This document shows, one piece after another, positions 38,201-47,918 of a DNA stretch of 64,000 nucleotides. A program made the translations under genes and the position numbers. The notes below the pieces were generated by a model, which was not told where the DNA came from, ran no database searches, and saw nothing but the letters and a program-made list of their open reading frames with translations. The stretch comes from Komagataella phaffii GS115 (taxonomy: Eukaryota > Ascomycota > Pichiomycetes > Pichiales > Pichiaceae), in contig NC_012964.1 of assembly GCF_000027005.1 (NCBI RefSeq), positions 1,984,001-2,048,000 of the forward strand, in the 5' to 3' direction. Every line of letters begins with the position of its first letter. Position 1 is the stretch's first letter.

Positions 38201-39337
38201 ATGGGTGTTGAAACATCTTCCTCTGGAACTCAACATTTCAGTGATGACGGTTGTGTATCTTCAAGGAAGCCAAATGCTACTGTAAGCTTTGAGAAGCCTG
38301 AGCGTGCTAACGAGCTGAAGAATCACAAAATCTATAAAAAGTCCAAGGCTTCATGGTTACAGAGAAATCAAATTTTACTAGCATCTTCATTGTTGAACGC
38401 GTTGTTCATCTTAAAGCAAATTCCCTCATTTCAATCACTCGTTAATAAATTCTTTCATTTACAGTACAAGAACTTAGATGGTACTTATGATATTGGTAAA
38501 GACGACTATTTTTTCGTTATTTACTGGATAATCAACTTGACTATTATTCGCAGTGTCTTGATGGATTGGGTCCTAGAACCCTTGGCAATTAAGATAGTTG
38601 GGATTAACAATAGAAAAGCTCTTACCAGATTTAAAGAACAGGGTTGGTCTTTATTCTACTACACCACGTCATGGACTGTGGGCTTCTATTTATACTACAA
38701 GTCCGACTATTTTTTCAATTGTGATCATATTTTCATCGGCTGGCCCAACAATAAGCTGGATTTCTACTTCAAATCTTACTACTTGATTCAAATGTCATGT
38801 TGGCTCCAGCAGATCGTTGTTTTGAACATAGAGGAGAGAAGAAAAGATTATGTTCAAATGTTCTCGCATCATATAATAACCTGTTTGCTGATTATTGGCT
38901 CTTACTACTATTACTTTTTACAGATTGGACACGTCATTTTGGTTATGATGGACATTGTTGACGTTTTTCTCAGTCTTGCCAAAATGTTAAAATACTGTGG
39001 TTACAGCACTCTCTGCGACGTGATGTTTTTCATATTCTTGGTTTCATGGATAGCTATAAGACACGTGTGTTACAACTACGTGTTCTGGCACACATGCACC
39101 AAGTCTAGGGATCTAATGAACGCAGATTGTTCCAGGTACGCAATCTACGGAGGTCCCTTGGACGTTACTCCAGTACGATGCTATACAGATAGTACCATTA
39201 GATACTTCATTTTCCTTCTTGGAGGTCTCCAAATTATCACACTAATCTGGATGTACCTCATTCTAAAAGTTTTCATAGGGGTAATAACGGGCAAAGGTGC
39301 TGAAGACGTTAGAAGTGATGATGAGGAGAGTTCTTGA
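38201..39337 (+). CDS. LAG1: ceramide synthase (Lag1/Lac1 family)
   Basis: A 378-aa ER enzyme that N-acylates sphingoid bases to make (dihydro)ceramide. The TLC domain (about 130-350) has the Lag motif with the catalytic His pair in MFSHHIITCLLIIGSYYY, then HVILVMMDIVDVFLSLAKML. About seven membrane spans are visible, with a basic cytosolic N-terminus and an acidic C-terminus (EDVRSDDEESS), which in fungi is a CK2 phosphorylation region. Methylotrophic yeasts have two ceramide synthases serving glucosylceramide or inositol sphingolipids; I cannot tell which this is. Confidence 0.92.
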   Translation: MGVETSSSGTQHFSDDGCVSSRKPNATVSFEKPERANELKNHKIYKKSKASWLQRNQILLASSLLNALFILKQIPSFQSLVNKFFHLQYKNLDGTYDIGKDDYFFVIYWIINLTIIRSVLMDWVLEPLAIKIVGINNRKALTRFKEQGWSLFYYTTSWTVGFYLYYKSDYFFNCDHIFIGWPNNKLDFYFKSYYLIQMSCWLQQIVVLNIEERRKDYVQMFSHHIITCLLIIGSYYYYFLQIGHVILVMMDIVDVFLSLAKMLKYCGYSTLCDVMFFIFLVSWIAIRHVCYNYVFWHTCTKSRDLMNADCSRYAIYGGPLDVTPVRCYTDSTIRYFIFLLGGLQIITLIWMYLILKVFIGVITGKGAEDVRSDDEESS

Positions 39338-39390
39338 ACTTTTCGTGGGAGAATTGTTTTTATATATAAAGATGCATACATTTGAAGTTA

Positions 39391-40725
39391 TTATTTAGAG
39401 ACTGCAGAGTACAGACATACTACCATTGCAACAATTCCGAATACGCCAAGGGCCAAAGAACAATACTTGTACACTGGCGAGTGAAATACAGGATGACCAT
39501 AGAGCGTTGCGTTATTATTGGATCTTAACAACTTGCTTATATCTTGATTTTTAGAGTTTAACAATTTGAAACCAAAAAATCCTGGTAGAGTATATGAGAT
39601 TGAAGTAGATCCCACAGCGCCAACTATGGACAAGACAAGTTCGAACTTCTTGATCGTAATGGCCAAAAAGTAACTTAAAAATAGTAAGAATACGGTCAAG
39701 TAGGTAAATCTCTTACCAGATATTGTAACTTCCTGAGCTGAACGTGGCAACAATGGATCCACTTCCGATTCTGCTTCTAATTCGGCTTCTGTTTCGGACC
39801 TAGTTGTTCTCCTCAAGAATGCTTCATAAATATTATTGAACGAAATTCTTGCCGGGAAAATCATTAGAGGATAAGACAATATAACCATAAGCACTAACAG
39901 TGATTGACCTAATCTGGTTATAATAGTATCGGGGTATATAAGCATGATGTTTCCTGAGATGTAATTACCGAAAGTCAAATAGCCTGCTAGTGCTACAGTA
40001 ACAAAAATCAAGTATGAAATAATGGTGGAAACGAGGTTGATTTTCAATAGATTTCTCAATGTCGGGTTGGACAATTCATTGGTAATTTGGTAAAAATTCT
40101 GGTGGCCTGTGTATGCTAGAACAACAATGGAAAAAGTCGATGAGATGGCTTTGAAAGATTGCGGTTTCCAGACACTAATTGGCTGTCTTTCAGGAAAGCC
40201 TTCCCAATTTGTAAGTAATCCCTGTAAATAGTTTCCATAAATGACAGCCACAAGGTATACAATCGCTAACAAAGCCACTACCGACGTATATCTCAATGAG
40301 TCCAACTTCTTTAAGAAACTTGTAGGAACAATAAATATTGTGGACACTAGAATCCAAAATATTCTTTCATCAATAGGCAAATTTTCAATTGGTATAATAT
40401 GAGGCATCAAATCTCCCGTCAACACTAAGTACGATAATCCCACTCCAAAACACTGAATGGCTATCGCAATATCAAAAACAACAGCAAGGTCAGGGTAAGT
40501 AATTTGGCAAACGTTGAAAAAACTTGCTTCACCTGGTGGTAGATATTTGCTACTTACTCCTTGCAAGAAGAATCCGTAGCCAGCGCCAATGGCAGAAAGC
40601 AATAAAATCACCATTCCCAGTACTAACCCATCAGTTCTCAAAGCATACGGTAAAGCTAGCAACCCAGCACCAATGATGGTATTCAACAAGTTTATGATAG
40701 ACGAGTTGGTAGTAGCTCCACTCAT
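39391..40725 (-). CDS. AVT7: vacuolar amino-acid transporter (Avt5/6/7-like)
   Basis: A 444-aa transporter of the amino acid/auxin permease family. It starts with SIINLLNTIIGAGLLALPYAL, the conserved first span, and about eleven hydrophobic segments follow. A short acidic loop (EAELEAESEVDPLLPRSAQE), typical of the Avt5-7 group, lies between spans 8 and 9 (my count). In S. cerevisiae these proteins export amino acids from the vacuole in a proton-coupled way. Gene order (AVT7 is YIL088C beside AIM19 and ICE2) supports Avt7. It is convergent with the ceramide synthase gene. Confidence 0.88.
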   Translation of the reverse strand: MSGATTNSSIINLLNTIIGAGLLALPYALRTDGLVLGMVILLLSAIGAGYGFFLQGVSSKYLPPGEASFFNVCQITYPDLAVVFDIAIAIQCFGVGLSYLVLTGDLMPHIIPIENLPIDERIFWILVSTIFIVPTSFLKKLDSLRYTSVVALLAIVYLVAVIYGNYLQGLLTNWEGFPERQPISVWKPQSFKAISSTFSIVVLAYTGHQNFYQITNELSNPTLRNLLKINLVSTIISYLIFVTVALAGYLTFGNYISGNIMLIYPDTIITRLGQSLLVLMVILSYPLMIFPARISFNNIYEAFLRRTTRSETEAELEAESEVDPLLPRSAQEVTISGKRFTYLTVFLLFLSYFLAITIKKFELVLSIVGAVGSTSISYTLPGFFGFKLLNSKNQDISKLLRSNNNATLYGHPVFHSPVYKYCSLALGVFGIVAMVVCLYSAVSK

Positions 40726-41156
40726 GCTAGCAGTTGTTCAAAGTTGTATGCGATCTCTCGTTGAGATCTGCGCTAGTAGTACTAAGCGACGTGCTGAGTT
40801 GACGCGATAATTGTATGGAGCACACAATTCCAAGCTCAATCAACAGCTTAGGCGCGAATTGTACTGATAACAACTGTTGTAGCCGTATAGCCAAAAAGGT
40901 CCGTTATCAGGAACTGACCAGTTGAGCCTCTTGTCTTTGAGCCTGTAAGTTTTGAAACAGAAATTGCAGCAGTTAGTAAGCAGAGAGATCAAGTGGCCAC
41001 TTGAAAGAAAGAGCAGAAAATACCTGTAATCATACTACCCTGAAAGTTCAGGTTTCACGTGTAACCACTACAGTTGAAATCTGAGTGCATGTCACCGAAA
41101 CTCCTTTCAACTACTGATCCCTACAGTATTCTCTCTCAAAGTAGTTAGCACTGAAT
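40726..41156. other. divergent region AVT7 / F-box-like gene
   Basis: A 431-base divergent promoter region. I see no gene, clear TATA box or repeat in it. Confidence 0.4.
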
Positions 41157-42626
41157 ATGAATCAAGACTTGCTATTGGAAATATTTCGTTTCCTAACGCC
41201 ATCACAGATACGTGAAATTATCATCGAATTTGGGATCAAGGAGCCATCTTTCATTACCTATCTATTTCATGTCAAATACTCTAATTCCCACAATACCCTT
41301 CCATATTCGTTGACAACACATTCCAAAAATGGGCCAACATGGCTAGAGGATCTAACATTGGTTCATTACCATGAGAACGAAAGCTTCCAGTCTTGTTATT
41401 GTGACGACACGGAGAATGTTCATGTCCTCAATACTACTCAAAATGTTAAAATTCCTATGATGAGTAAAATCAAATCACAGGAGCGGACCAACTGTCGAAT
41501 TTTGGGATTAAATTTAGAAGGCGAATTGCAGCTGTTCGTCAATGACTCCCTCTATAACTTTTTACATCAAACTGAAGAGTTGCAAAACTGGATCATTCAT
41601 TGTAGCAAAGTTCAAAAACCAACAATCATTTACCCGCAGATCCCATTGATTCCTGAAAAAGTGGAAAACTTCTATCCAATTAATGGGGGGAATTATCTGA
41701 TGACCTTTCAATTCAGACACCCCAAGAAAGGTATGAAGTTTATCAACTTTACAAACAAGGAGAACTATTTTATGGCAATTGACTCCAACTTGAATTTGTG
41801 GATCAATGCTTATGAGCATCCTCTATCTCCTATGGTTTGTGTCAATTATGATGTAGATACAAGGATGTTTAAGTTTCCAGAAAGCATCAACAATAACGAC
41901 GACTTTAATTATGATATTAAGGAAAACCCCCTATTATGTCAATTGCACATCAATGATCAGTATGATCATTGCTATATCTTGCCCAACCAGGGATTCGTAT
42001 TCTTTAAAAATGGTCTGAGAATCAAGTCCAGTATTGATTATAAGCCGGTACTGAGTCACGTATCAATGAGACCCTGTCTAGTTCCATTCAAAGAATTTGA
42101 ATATGAACCGGTAAATTTTGCTATTGGAAATCATTTTATTGTGGTCTTGGATAAAGGGAATAATTTGAGCATCGTTAATATTGTTTTGGATTACTCCGAT
42201 CATTTAAAAAGCTTGATATACAGGTATCATCCGGATCGTATTACCATGCTGTTGAACGAACCAGTGAAGGATATCAGAGTCAAAAATGATCGAGTTCTAG
42301 TTTGGTTTAAGAAGAAAATATCTGTATTTGATTCGAGTTTGGGGCTGGATTTTAGTTTTGACCTAGATTTTGAATCTCCGGTATGGAATGTGAAGCTTGC
42401 CAGAAATAACAGAATTTTAATATTTTTGGAAAATGGGACATTGGTGAGATATAGCGGTAGTAACAAGATTCAATCCCTGACACATAAGATTGAGCATCTC
42501 TCATCTCATTCTGAACATAGGGGAACTTGTTTCTCGTGGAACGATCACGATTTTGCAGGCAAGACCATGGTCAGAAACATTATCGATATGGATGAAAATT
42601 TGATCGTGCTTTCAGGTTCTTCCTGA
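41157..42626 (+). CDS. F-box-like protein of unknown function
   Basis: I do not recognise this 489-aa protein. It begins with MNQDLLLEIFRFLTPSQIREII, which looks like the first half of an F-box. The rest is mixed alpha/beta with repeated hydrophobic beta-strand patterns (YLMTFQFRHPKK, YFMAIDSNLNLWINAY, HFIVVLDKGNNLSIVNIVL, RILIFLENGTLVRYSG), which suggests a beta-propeller, perhaps RCC1- or WD-like without classic repeat signatures. An F-box plus propeller would fit a substrate adaptor of an SCF ubiquitin ligase. It is convergent with GPI15. Confidence 0.8.
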   Translation: MNQDLLLEIFRFLTPSQIREIIIEFGIKEPSFITYLFHVKYSNSHNTLPYSLTTHSKNGPTWLEDLTLVHYHENESFQSCYCDDTENVHVLNTTQNVKIPMMSKIKSQERTNCRILGLNLEGELQLFVNDSLYNFLHQTEELQNWIIHCSKVQKPTIIYPQIPLIPEKVENFYPINGGNYLMTFQFRHPKKGMKFINFTNKENYFMAIDSNLNLWINAYEHPLSPMVCVNYDVDTRMFKFPESINNNDDFNYDIKENPLLCQLHINDQYDHCYILPNQGFVFFKNGLRIKSSIDYKPVLSHVSMRPCLVPFKEFEYEPVNFAIGNHFIVVLDKGNNLSIVNIVLDYSDHLKSLIYRYHPDRITMLLNEPVKDIRVKNDRVLVWFKKKISVFDSSLGLDFSFDLDFESPVWNVKLARNNRILIFLENGTLVRYSGSNKIQSLTHKIEHLSSHSEHRGTCFSWNDHDFAGKTMVRNIIDMDENLIVLSGSS

Positions 42627-42681
42627 AGCAGAAACCTGAACATTGATCTTCAGTATAAATAGTATAAGTGGAAGTATGTGT

Positions 42682-43239
42682 TTATTCTTGGCTGACCTCC
42701 ACTGGGTTTCCTACGTTTGCGAGGATTTTCTGCAAAATGTTTAGTCTAGGTAAGAGCTTTGGGAATATAACCAGCAGTTTGATTTTATCGTTCTTCCTCG
42801 TTACAGCCACCATGTAGTATACAACTTGATTTCCTTGAAAAGCCTCATTGATCACAATATCGGAGAGGTATTCATTAGAAATGAAATGCGAATCTAATGT
42901 TTTGGAGCTCCTGGCAATACCATCGTTGATCCGTGTGGAAGTTATTTGTATACCCGTATTTGGAATAACCAACAGTGATTCTTTGATTTCAAAGCTTAAA
43001 TACTGATACAAGTGATTTGCCATAATGAGTAGGCCGATTACAGACCCAATCGAATACCTTGCGTCCAACTGAAACCGAGAGACAATCAATATGGAAACTC
43101 CGATCGACAAAGCAAAATAGCTCAATTTCATGGTGTGCTTCAAGATCTGCGAGTAAATGACTACATGCTCGGTGAATGAAGAGTTCAAACCTCCTTTGGG
43201 GAATACATGATAGTTGTACCGGTCTTTATTAACATACAT
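42682..43239 (-). CDS. GPI15: GPI-GlcNAc transferase subunit Gpi15 (PIG-H)
   Basis: A 185-aa protein beginning at the ATG at 43239. Two hydrophobic segments (about 43-60 and 66-80) form a membrane hairpin, followed by the PIG-H domain: KESLLVIPNTGIQITSTR, FISNEYLSDIVINEAFQG and KLLVIFPKLLPRL. Gpi15 is part of the ER complex that transfers GlcNAc to phosphatidylinositol, the first step in GPI-anchor synthesis. The gene next to BDP1 matches YNL038W-YNL039W. Confidence 0.9.
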   Translation of the reverse strand: MYVNKDRYNYHVFPKGGLNSSFTEHVVIYSQILKHTMKLSYFALSIGVSILIVSRFQLDARYSIGSVIGLLIMANHLYQYLSFEIKESLLVIPNTGIQITSTRINDGIARSSKTLDSHFISNEYLSDIVINEAFQGNQVVYYMVAVTRKNDKIKLLVIFPKLLPRLNILQKILANVGNPVEVSQE

Positions 43240-43296
43240 TAAGATAAATATCAAAAAAAAAGTTCACGTCCTCCCCCGCGAAGGAATATATCCCAT

Positions 43297-45381
43297 TTAC
43301 CCTTGACTTACTGTCTCATCTAAACTATGCTGCTTCATACCATCTATGGTACCGACGACCGTCTGATTGGCACGCAATTCTTGAATCATCTGTGCTCTGG
43401 TAACTTTCTTCGTTCCAGTTCTACGGCCAATTTCTCTCAATCTCTGAGACTCAATGTCCTCTAATCTTGACTTCTCTTGTAGCTCCTTCATCTCCTTCAA
43501 TTGTCTTTCGTGATTCACCTTCAGTTCCTTCAGTTCCTGGTTGTACTGTTCCAAAGTCTTGAAACTATTATTGGTATCCTGACAATACTTTTCTAGATTC
43601 GGGGGCAGTTTACGCATCAGTGCCATGCCAATCAATTCAGGATTCCTCCTCTCTTCTAAATTAAACTTATTCTTGACCTGTTTTCTTGTACGATAGGGAA
43701 ACAATTGTTGAAGAATCGAAAAGTCAGTTCCCCAGGACGCTAACGCTTGGTAGAACCTTAAAGTTTCTTCAGACGACCATCGCTCACTGTATGTAAACTT
43801 TCCGTACGTTCCAAAATTGACTGGATTCTTGAATTTGTTTTCTTCTTCACGTTCTTTGTCTTCGTTGCCTTCATTTTTGTGGCGGTTTAACATAAGTGAT
43901 TCAGAGTCCACACCAATTGTACCGTCTTGTTGAATCTGCAATTGCACTGTGTTAACGGAATTTGTAGATGGAGCCTCTGGTGCCAAAATTTTAACAGTGG
44001 AAGTGACCTCAAGTTCATTAACATCACTGTTACTTTGTACAATCTTCAGCCTTTCTTCTTCGATCTTCTTCTTAACTTCTTCCAGAGTAGTATTTTCTTC
44101 CCTTGCCTTTTCTCTGATTAATCTTCTTTCTGCAGATTTCAGTCTTCGGGATTTTAGAGCATCTTCGGCTATTTCAAAATTATCGGAAATTTCACCGATT
44201 GGCAGGGCTGGCTTGCACAGCTCTGCCAATGAGATGACATTCTCATCTATGCGCAACTTTGACAAATCTCCATTCTTCAGAAAACGCTTGTCCTTCAAAA
44301 GCACATTGATGTTTTGTACCATTGCTAGTTGTTTATTACCTTCAGTTGTAAACATTATAGCAACTTTCTTACTGTGCGTTTTTCTGCGTTTACTGTTCGG
44401 TTCGTTAGTTATAGGTTTCTTCTTTGACGCACCGGGCGTACCATCCGAATCAGAAGTGAGTTCCTCCGAGTCTTGACCATCATCCTCCTCACCTCTTGCA
44501 TGCTTGGAGGATCCACTTACCTTCATAACCCTTCTTTTATTTTTGGTTGGAGGTTTTGAAGTGTGTATATCCTCATTTTCGTCATCAACGTCGTCGCCTT
44601 CGTCTTTCTCCTCTTGCACTTCTTCGGCTTCATCGACAAATAATTGAGATAACTTGATGTTTTCCGCTGATGACTTATCTGTCTTAGTTTTCAGTATATC
44701 GGGGATACGCACACTCTTGGGAGGGAAGCTGGTTTTATTGTTAGATCCAGAGGCATTTTTCAGTAGCATACCAGTACCCAAACCGGAGCTAATGGAAGGT
44801 AACCTTTTTTGCCTGAATGCGCCAGTGATGCTTGGAGGAAAAGAGAATTTTGTCAAATCTGAACCCTTCTTGGTTCTTGAGTTGGGGGGTTCAAAGTTAT
44901 TATCTGTGGCTGTTTTTGCCTTTTCTGGCAGTTCTCTGGAAAGATCCATCGATCGTTCTATCTGACTATCTGATACTTTTATATGTAGTTCTTCCTGATG
45001 AATTACTGTATGAGGGAAAACGTATTCAGTTTCCTTATCCTCTCCACCCACTTTCGCTTTCTTCTTAATCACTTTAGGACTTTCTTGCTGAGCGACTGGT
45101 CTTGCTTGTTCCTGTTGTTCTTTCTGTGATATAACTTCTGCTTTCACATTTTCTATTTCTGGTAGTTCTTTCACTTCTGATATTGCAGACTTCTCGGGTT
45201 CTTCAAACGTTACTTTTTTCTCAGTTTCAGTTCCATTTTTTTGTTTAGTGTCAACCTTGATTTCCCGCTTAGTGACTTTGGGTGTGAACCTGGGTCCCCC
45301 CTTTCCTATTCTTGGTTAGAATCTCATCCGCTCAAAAGCTTCGATGAAGTAACAGTTTTACTTACTGAGGAAACTACTCAT
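43297..45381 (-). CDS. BDP1: TFIIIB subunit B'' (Bdp1), spliced with a 16-nt first coding exon
   Basis: The RNA polymerase III initiation factor subunit Bdp1, 674 aa after splicing. The unspliced open frame lacks an ATG at its 5' end. On the minus strand an ATG at 45381 begins a 16-base exon (45381-45366: M-S-S-F-L plus one base), then donor GTAAGT, a 60-nt intron (45365-45306) with CTAAC and acceptor ATAG. The joined N-terminus reads MSSFLRKGGPRFTPKV, which matches the conserved start of Bdp1 (S. cerevisiae has GTRFAPKV). The SANT domain lies around YSERWSSEETLRFYQALASW and RKQVKNKFNLEERRNP, and IDENVISLAELCKPALPIGE is also conserved. The N-terminal half is acidic and disordered. Confidence 0.93.
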
Positions 45382-45524
45382 CTTTTTTGATCAATGACGA
45401 TAAACAATGTAATCAGTAGATAAAAAGGAAAAGTAAAACTGGAATTGGAGCGCGCTTCTATCTAGTTACAGTGATGCGAACTATAAAAAAAAAGATGTAG
45501 CTTTTTAGTGCAGGCCCAATATCA

Positions 45525-46631
45525 ATGGAGTCCCAATTAATTCATACTGTGGAGCTGGGAGATTGGGCTTTGGGCATTGCCAGCTTGGATAATCATGGAA
45601 TTGTTGTAAGTCTATCGGATGGGTCTTTGAACCTGGTAGACTCCAACGGAAATTTTTCAAGAACAGATGCTCATTCTGGATGCATATCGTCACTGAGAAA
45701 CGTGGATAAGAAAAATATTGTGGCCACCGCAGCAGCGGATGGAGTCAAAGTTTGGGATTTTAGATGCATAAATCAAGGACCAGTGTCGAAGTTTTTGAAC
45801 GAAAAGAATGTCCCGTTTTTATCATTGGATTTTGAACATGGACTGCTGGGAGCAGGATCTGAGCTAGAGGGGACAGATTCCGAGATCTATATATGGGATC
45901 TGAGAAATTCTTCACCCTTGAGAAAACTGTCAGAATCTCACCATGATGATATTACAGAGGTGAAATTTCATGGAACCAATAAGGACTTACTACTGAGTGG
46001 GTCTACTGATGGATATGTCAACGTATATGATTTGACATTTCCGGAAGAGGAAGATGCCCTGCATCAAGTCATTAACTTTGCCTCTATTCATTCCGCAGAC
46101 TTTTTATCTGCTTCAAGGATTTATACACTATCTCACATGGAAACTTTTGCAATCCACGAACTAAATGATAAATCCAGTGATCTAAAGGAACCACAACCAG
46201 TTCAATTTGGAGACGTGAGAGAACCTTGGAATTGTGAATACGTTGTAAACATCTATCCAGGATATGTCGCATGTGGTTCTAACTCGCAGGAATCTCTAAC
46301 TCTCTACCCATTTCAAAATGAGAAAGTTGACACGGAACGGAAGTTAACATTTAAACCCGCACATGGAGAGGAGGTAGTACGAGATGTTTTTTTTAAGGAT
46401 TCCCGTATTTATACTGCTGGTGAGGATAGTAAACTGAAAATATGGCAAAGTTCACATTGGCCTGCTCCTGATGGATCCGTTGACTCTGAAGAATTACAGA
46501 CATCCAAAGACGAGAACTCTTTGAACGAAGATTATAGAAAATTTAAGAAGCATAAGAAGGATGGGTCGAAAGAACAGAAAAGTAAAAAGACGAAAAAGGA
46601 TAAGCATTCCAATAGATTTAAACCATACTAG
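45525..46631 (+). CDS. WD40-repeat protein (WDR89/YNL035C-like)
   Basis: A 368-aa WD40 protein with six to seven blades; clear repeat ends are GVKVWDFRC, EIYIWDLRN, YVNVYDLTF and SKLKIWQSS. The region HHDDITEVKFHGTNKDLLLSGSTDGYVNVYDL matches the WDR89 group, whose S. cerevisiae member YNL035C is an uncharacterised nuclear protein. The C-terminal 45 residues are Lys-rich (KKHKKDGSKEQKSKKTKKDK), probably a nuclear or nucleolar localisation signal. Neighbours GPI15 and BDP1 are also close to YNL035C in S. cerevisiae. Confidence 0.82.
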   Translation: MESQLIHTVELGDWALGIASLDNHGIVVSLSDGSLNLVDSNGNFSRTDAHSGCISSLRNVDKKNIVATAAADGVKVWDFRCINQGPVSKFLNEKNVPFLSLDFEHGLLGAGSELEGTDSEIYIWDLRNSSPLRKLSESHHDDITEVKFHGTNKDLLLSGSTDGYVNVYDLTFPEEEDALHQVINFASIHSADFLSASRIYTLSHMETFAIHELNDKSSDLKEPQPVQFGDVREPWNCEYVVNIYPGYVACGSNSQESLTLYPFQNEKVDTERKLTFKPAHGEEVVRDVFFKDSRIYTAGEDSKLKIWQSSHWPAPDGSVDSEELQTSKDENSLNEDYRKFKKHKKDGSKEQKSKKTKKDKHSNRFKPY

Positions 46632-46952
46632 AATAAATATATAAATGTTCCTGAAACAATACAACTAGCGTGTAGAAAGGTCTCACATAAAACAAAAATC
46701 ATAAATTAATTATACGTTATTGCAAAAGTCAATATATTTTCCTCCATAATGAATTAGGTAGAATAAATTATTGGTTCGATAATTACGACACTTTGAGCAC
46801 TGAAGGTACTTTCCCACCCATACTTCCAGTGGGTCTTGGACATCATATTGATGCGTCCCTAATAACTATATAGCTGTGACTTATAAGAATATTATTATAT
46901 TTTTCGTCGCGGATACTTATCATTCAAACAATTATCAATCAGAAAGCAGTAT
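46632..46952. other. intergenic, CWC2 promoter
   Basis: A 321-base A/T-rich gap between two plus-strand genes, with several TATA-like stretches (for example ATATATTTT near 46730). I see no gene. Confidence 0.4.
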
Positions 46953-47894
46953 ATGGGAAGAAGACCAGCCAGAGTCCAGGTGGATCCTGAGTCTATCGAC
47001 TCTGACGAGAGACCACCACAGACAGGTAATATTTTCAATATATGGTACTCTAAATGGTCAGGAGGCGACAGTAGTGATCGAAATACACAAACGCATTCAA
47101 AGACCAGATGTAATATAGAGAGGGACTCAGGTTATACAAAAGCTGATAAAGAGCAAAGTCCATTTTTCTGCTTATATTTTTCCAGAGGGGCATGCTGTTT
47201 AGGTAAAAAGTGTGAATATTTGCATCGTTTGCCCAAGGAGACTGATAGCTGGATTCCTCATACTTTGGACTGTTTTGGACGGGAGAAGTTTGCAGAGTAT
47301 AGGGATGACATGGGCGGTGTGGGAAACTTTAACAAAATCAACCGCACCTTATTCGTTGGCAGGATTAACGAAATAGACGATTCTATAGAACTAAAGATTT
47401 CGAAGAATTTTGCAGAATGGGGAGATATCGACAGGATCAGAGTGATACCGAATAAGAACATTGCATTTGTTACATATAAAAATGAGTTGAATGCCCAATT
47501 TGCAAAGGAGGCAATGGCCCACCAATCTTTGGACCCCGATAATGAAAATGAAATCCTTAGTGTCAAATGGGCCAACGAAGATCCAAACCCAGAAGCCAAG
47601 GCCAAAATTGAACATGAACATAACCAGCAAAAGCTAAAAATTGCCAAGCAGTTGGTCGAAAAATTAGAAAGATTAAAACAATATGAATCGGAGAAGAGAG
47701 CTTCAGTTACCGTTGAGGAGCCAGAGGAAACAGATGATTTGCCTCCGAAAAGACAGAAGATGATTCAACCCTCACCACTCACGCCAACCTTTTTCAACGG
47801 ATCGTTGTCAGTGCTTAGTGAGTTAAAGCATAAGAAAGCGCACCCACAGAAAAATCAGGCGTTAGTTGACTACAGTAGTGATGATAGTGATTAA
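46953..47894 (+). CDS. CWC2: pre-mRNA splicing factor Cwc2
   Basis: A 313-aa component of the Prp19-associated complex that contacts U6 snRNA and helps shape the spliceosome active site. The N-terminal Torus region has TGNIFNIWYSKWSGG; a CCCH zinc finger follows (FCLYFSRGACCLGKKCEYLH), then CFGREKFAEYRDDMGGVGNF and an RRM with TLFVGRINE and NIAFVTYKNEL. The C-terminus ends LVDYSSDDSD, close to the end of S. cerevisiae Cwc2. It is convergent with another splicing gene, PRP28, with 24 bases between stops. Confidence 0.94.
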   Translation: MGRRPARVQVDPESIDSDERPPQTGNIFNIWYSKWSGGDSSDRNTQTHSKTRCNIERDSGYTKADKEQSPFFCLYFSRGACCLGKKCEYLHRLPKETDSWIPHTLDCFGREKFAEYRDDMGGVGNFNKINRTLFVGRINEIDDSIELKISKNFAEWGDIDRIRVIPNKNIAFVTYKNELNAQFAKEAMAHQSLDPDNENEILSVKWANEDPNPEAKAKIEHEHNQQKLKIAKQLVEKLERLKQYESEKRASVTVEEPEETDDLPPKRQKMIQPSPLTPTFFNGSLSVLSELKHKKAHPQKNQALVDYSSDDSD

Positions 47895-47918
47895 TATTAA
47901 TAATGATAGACCTTCCTT

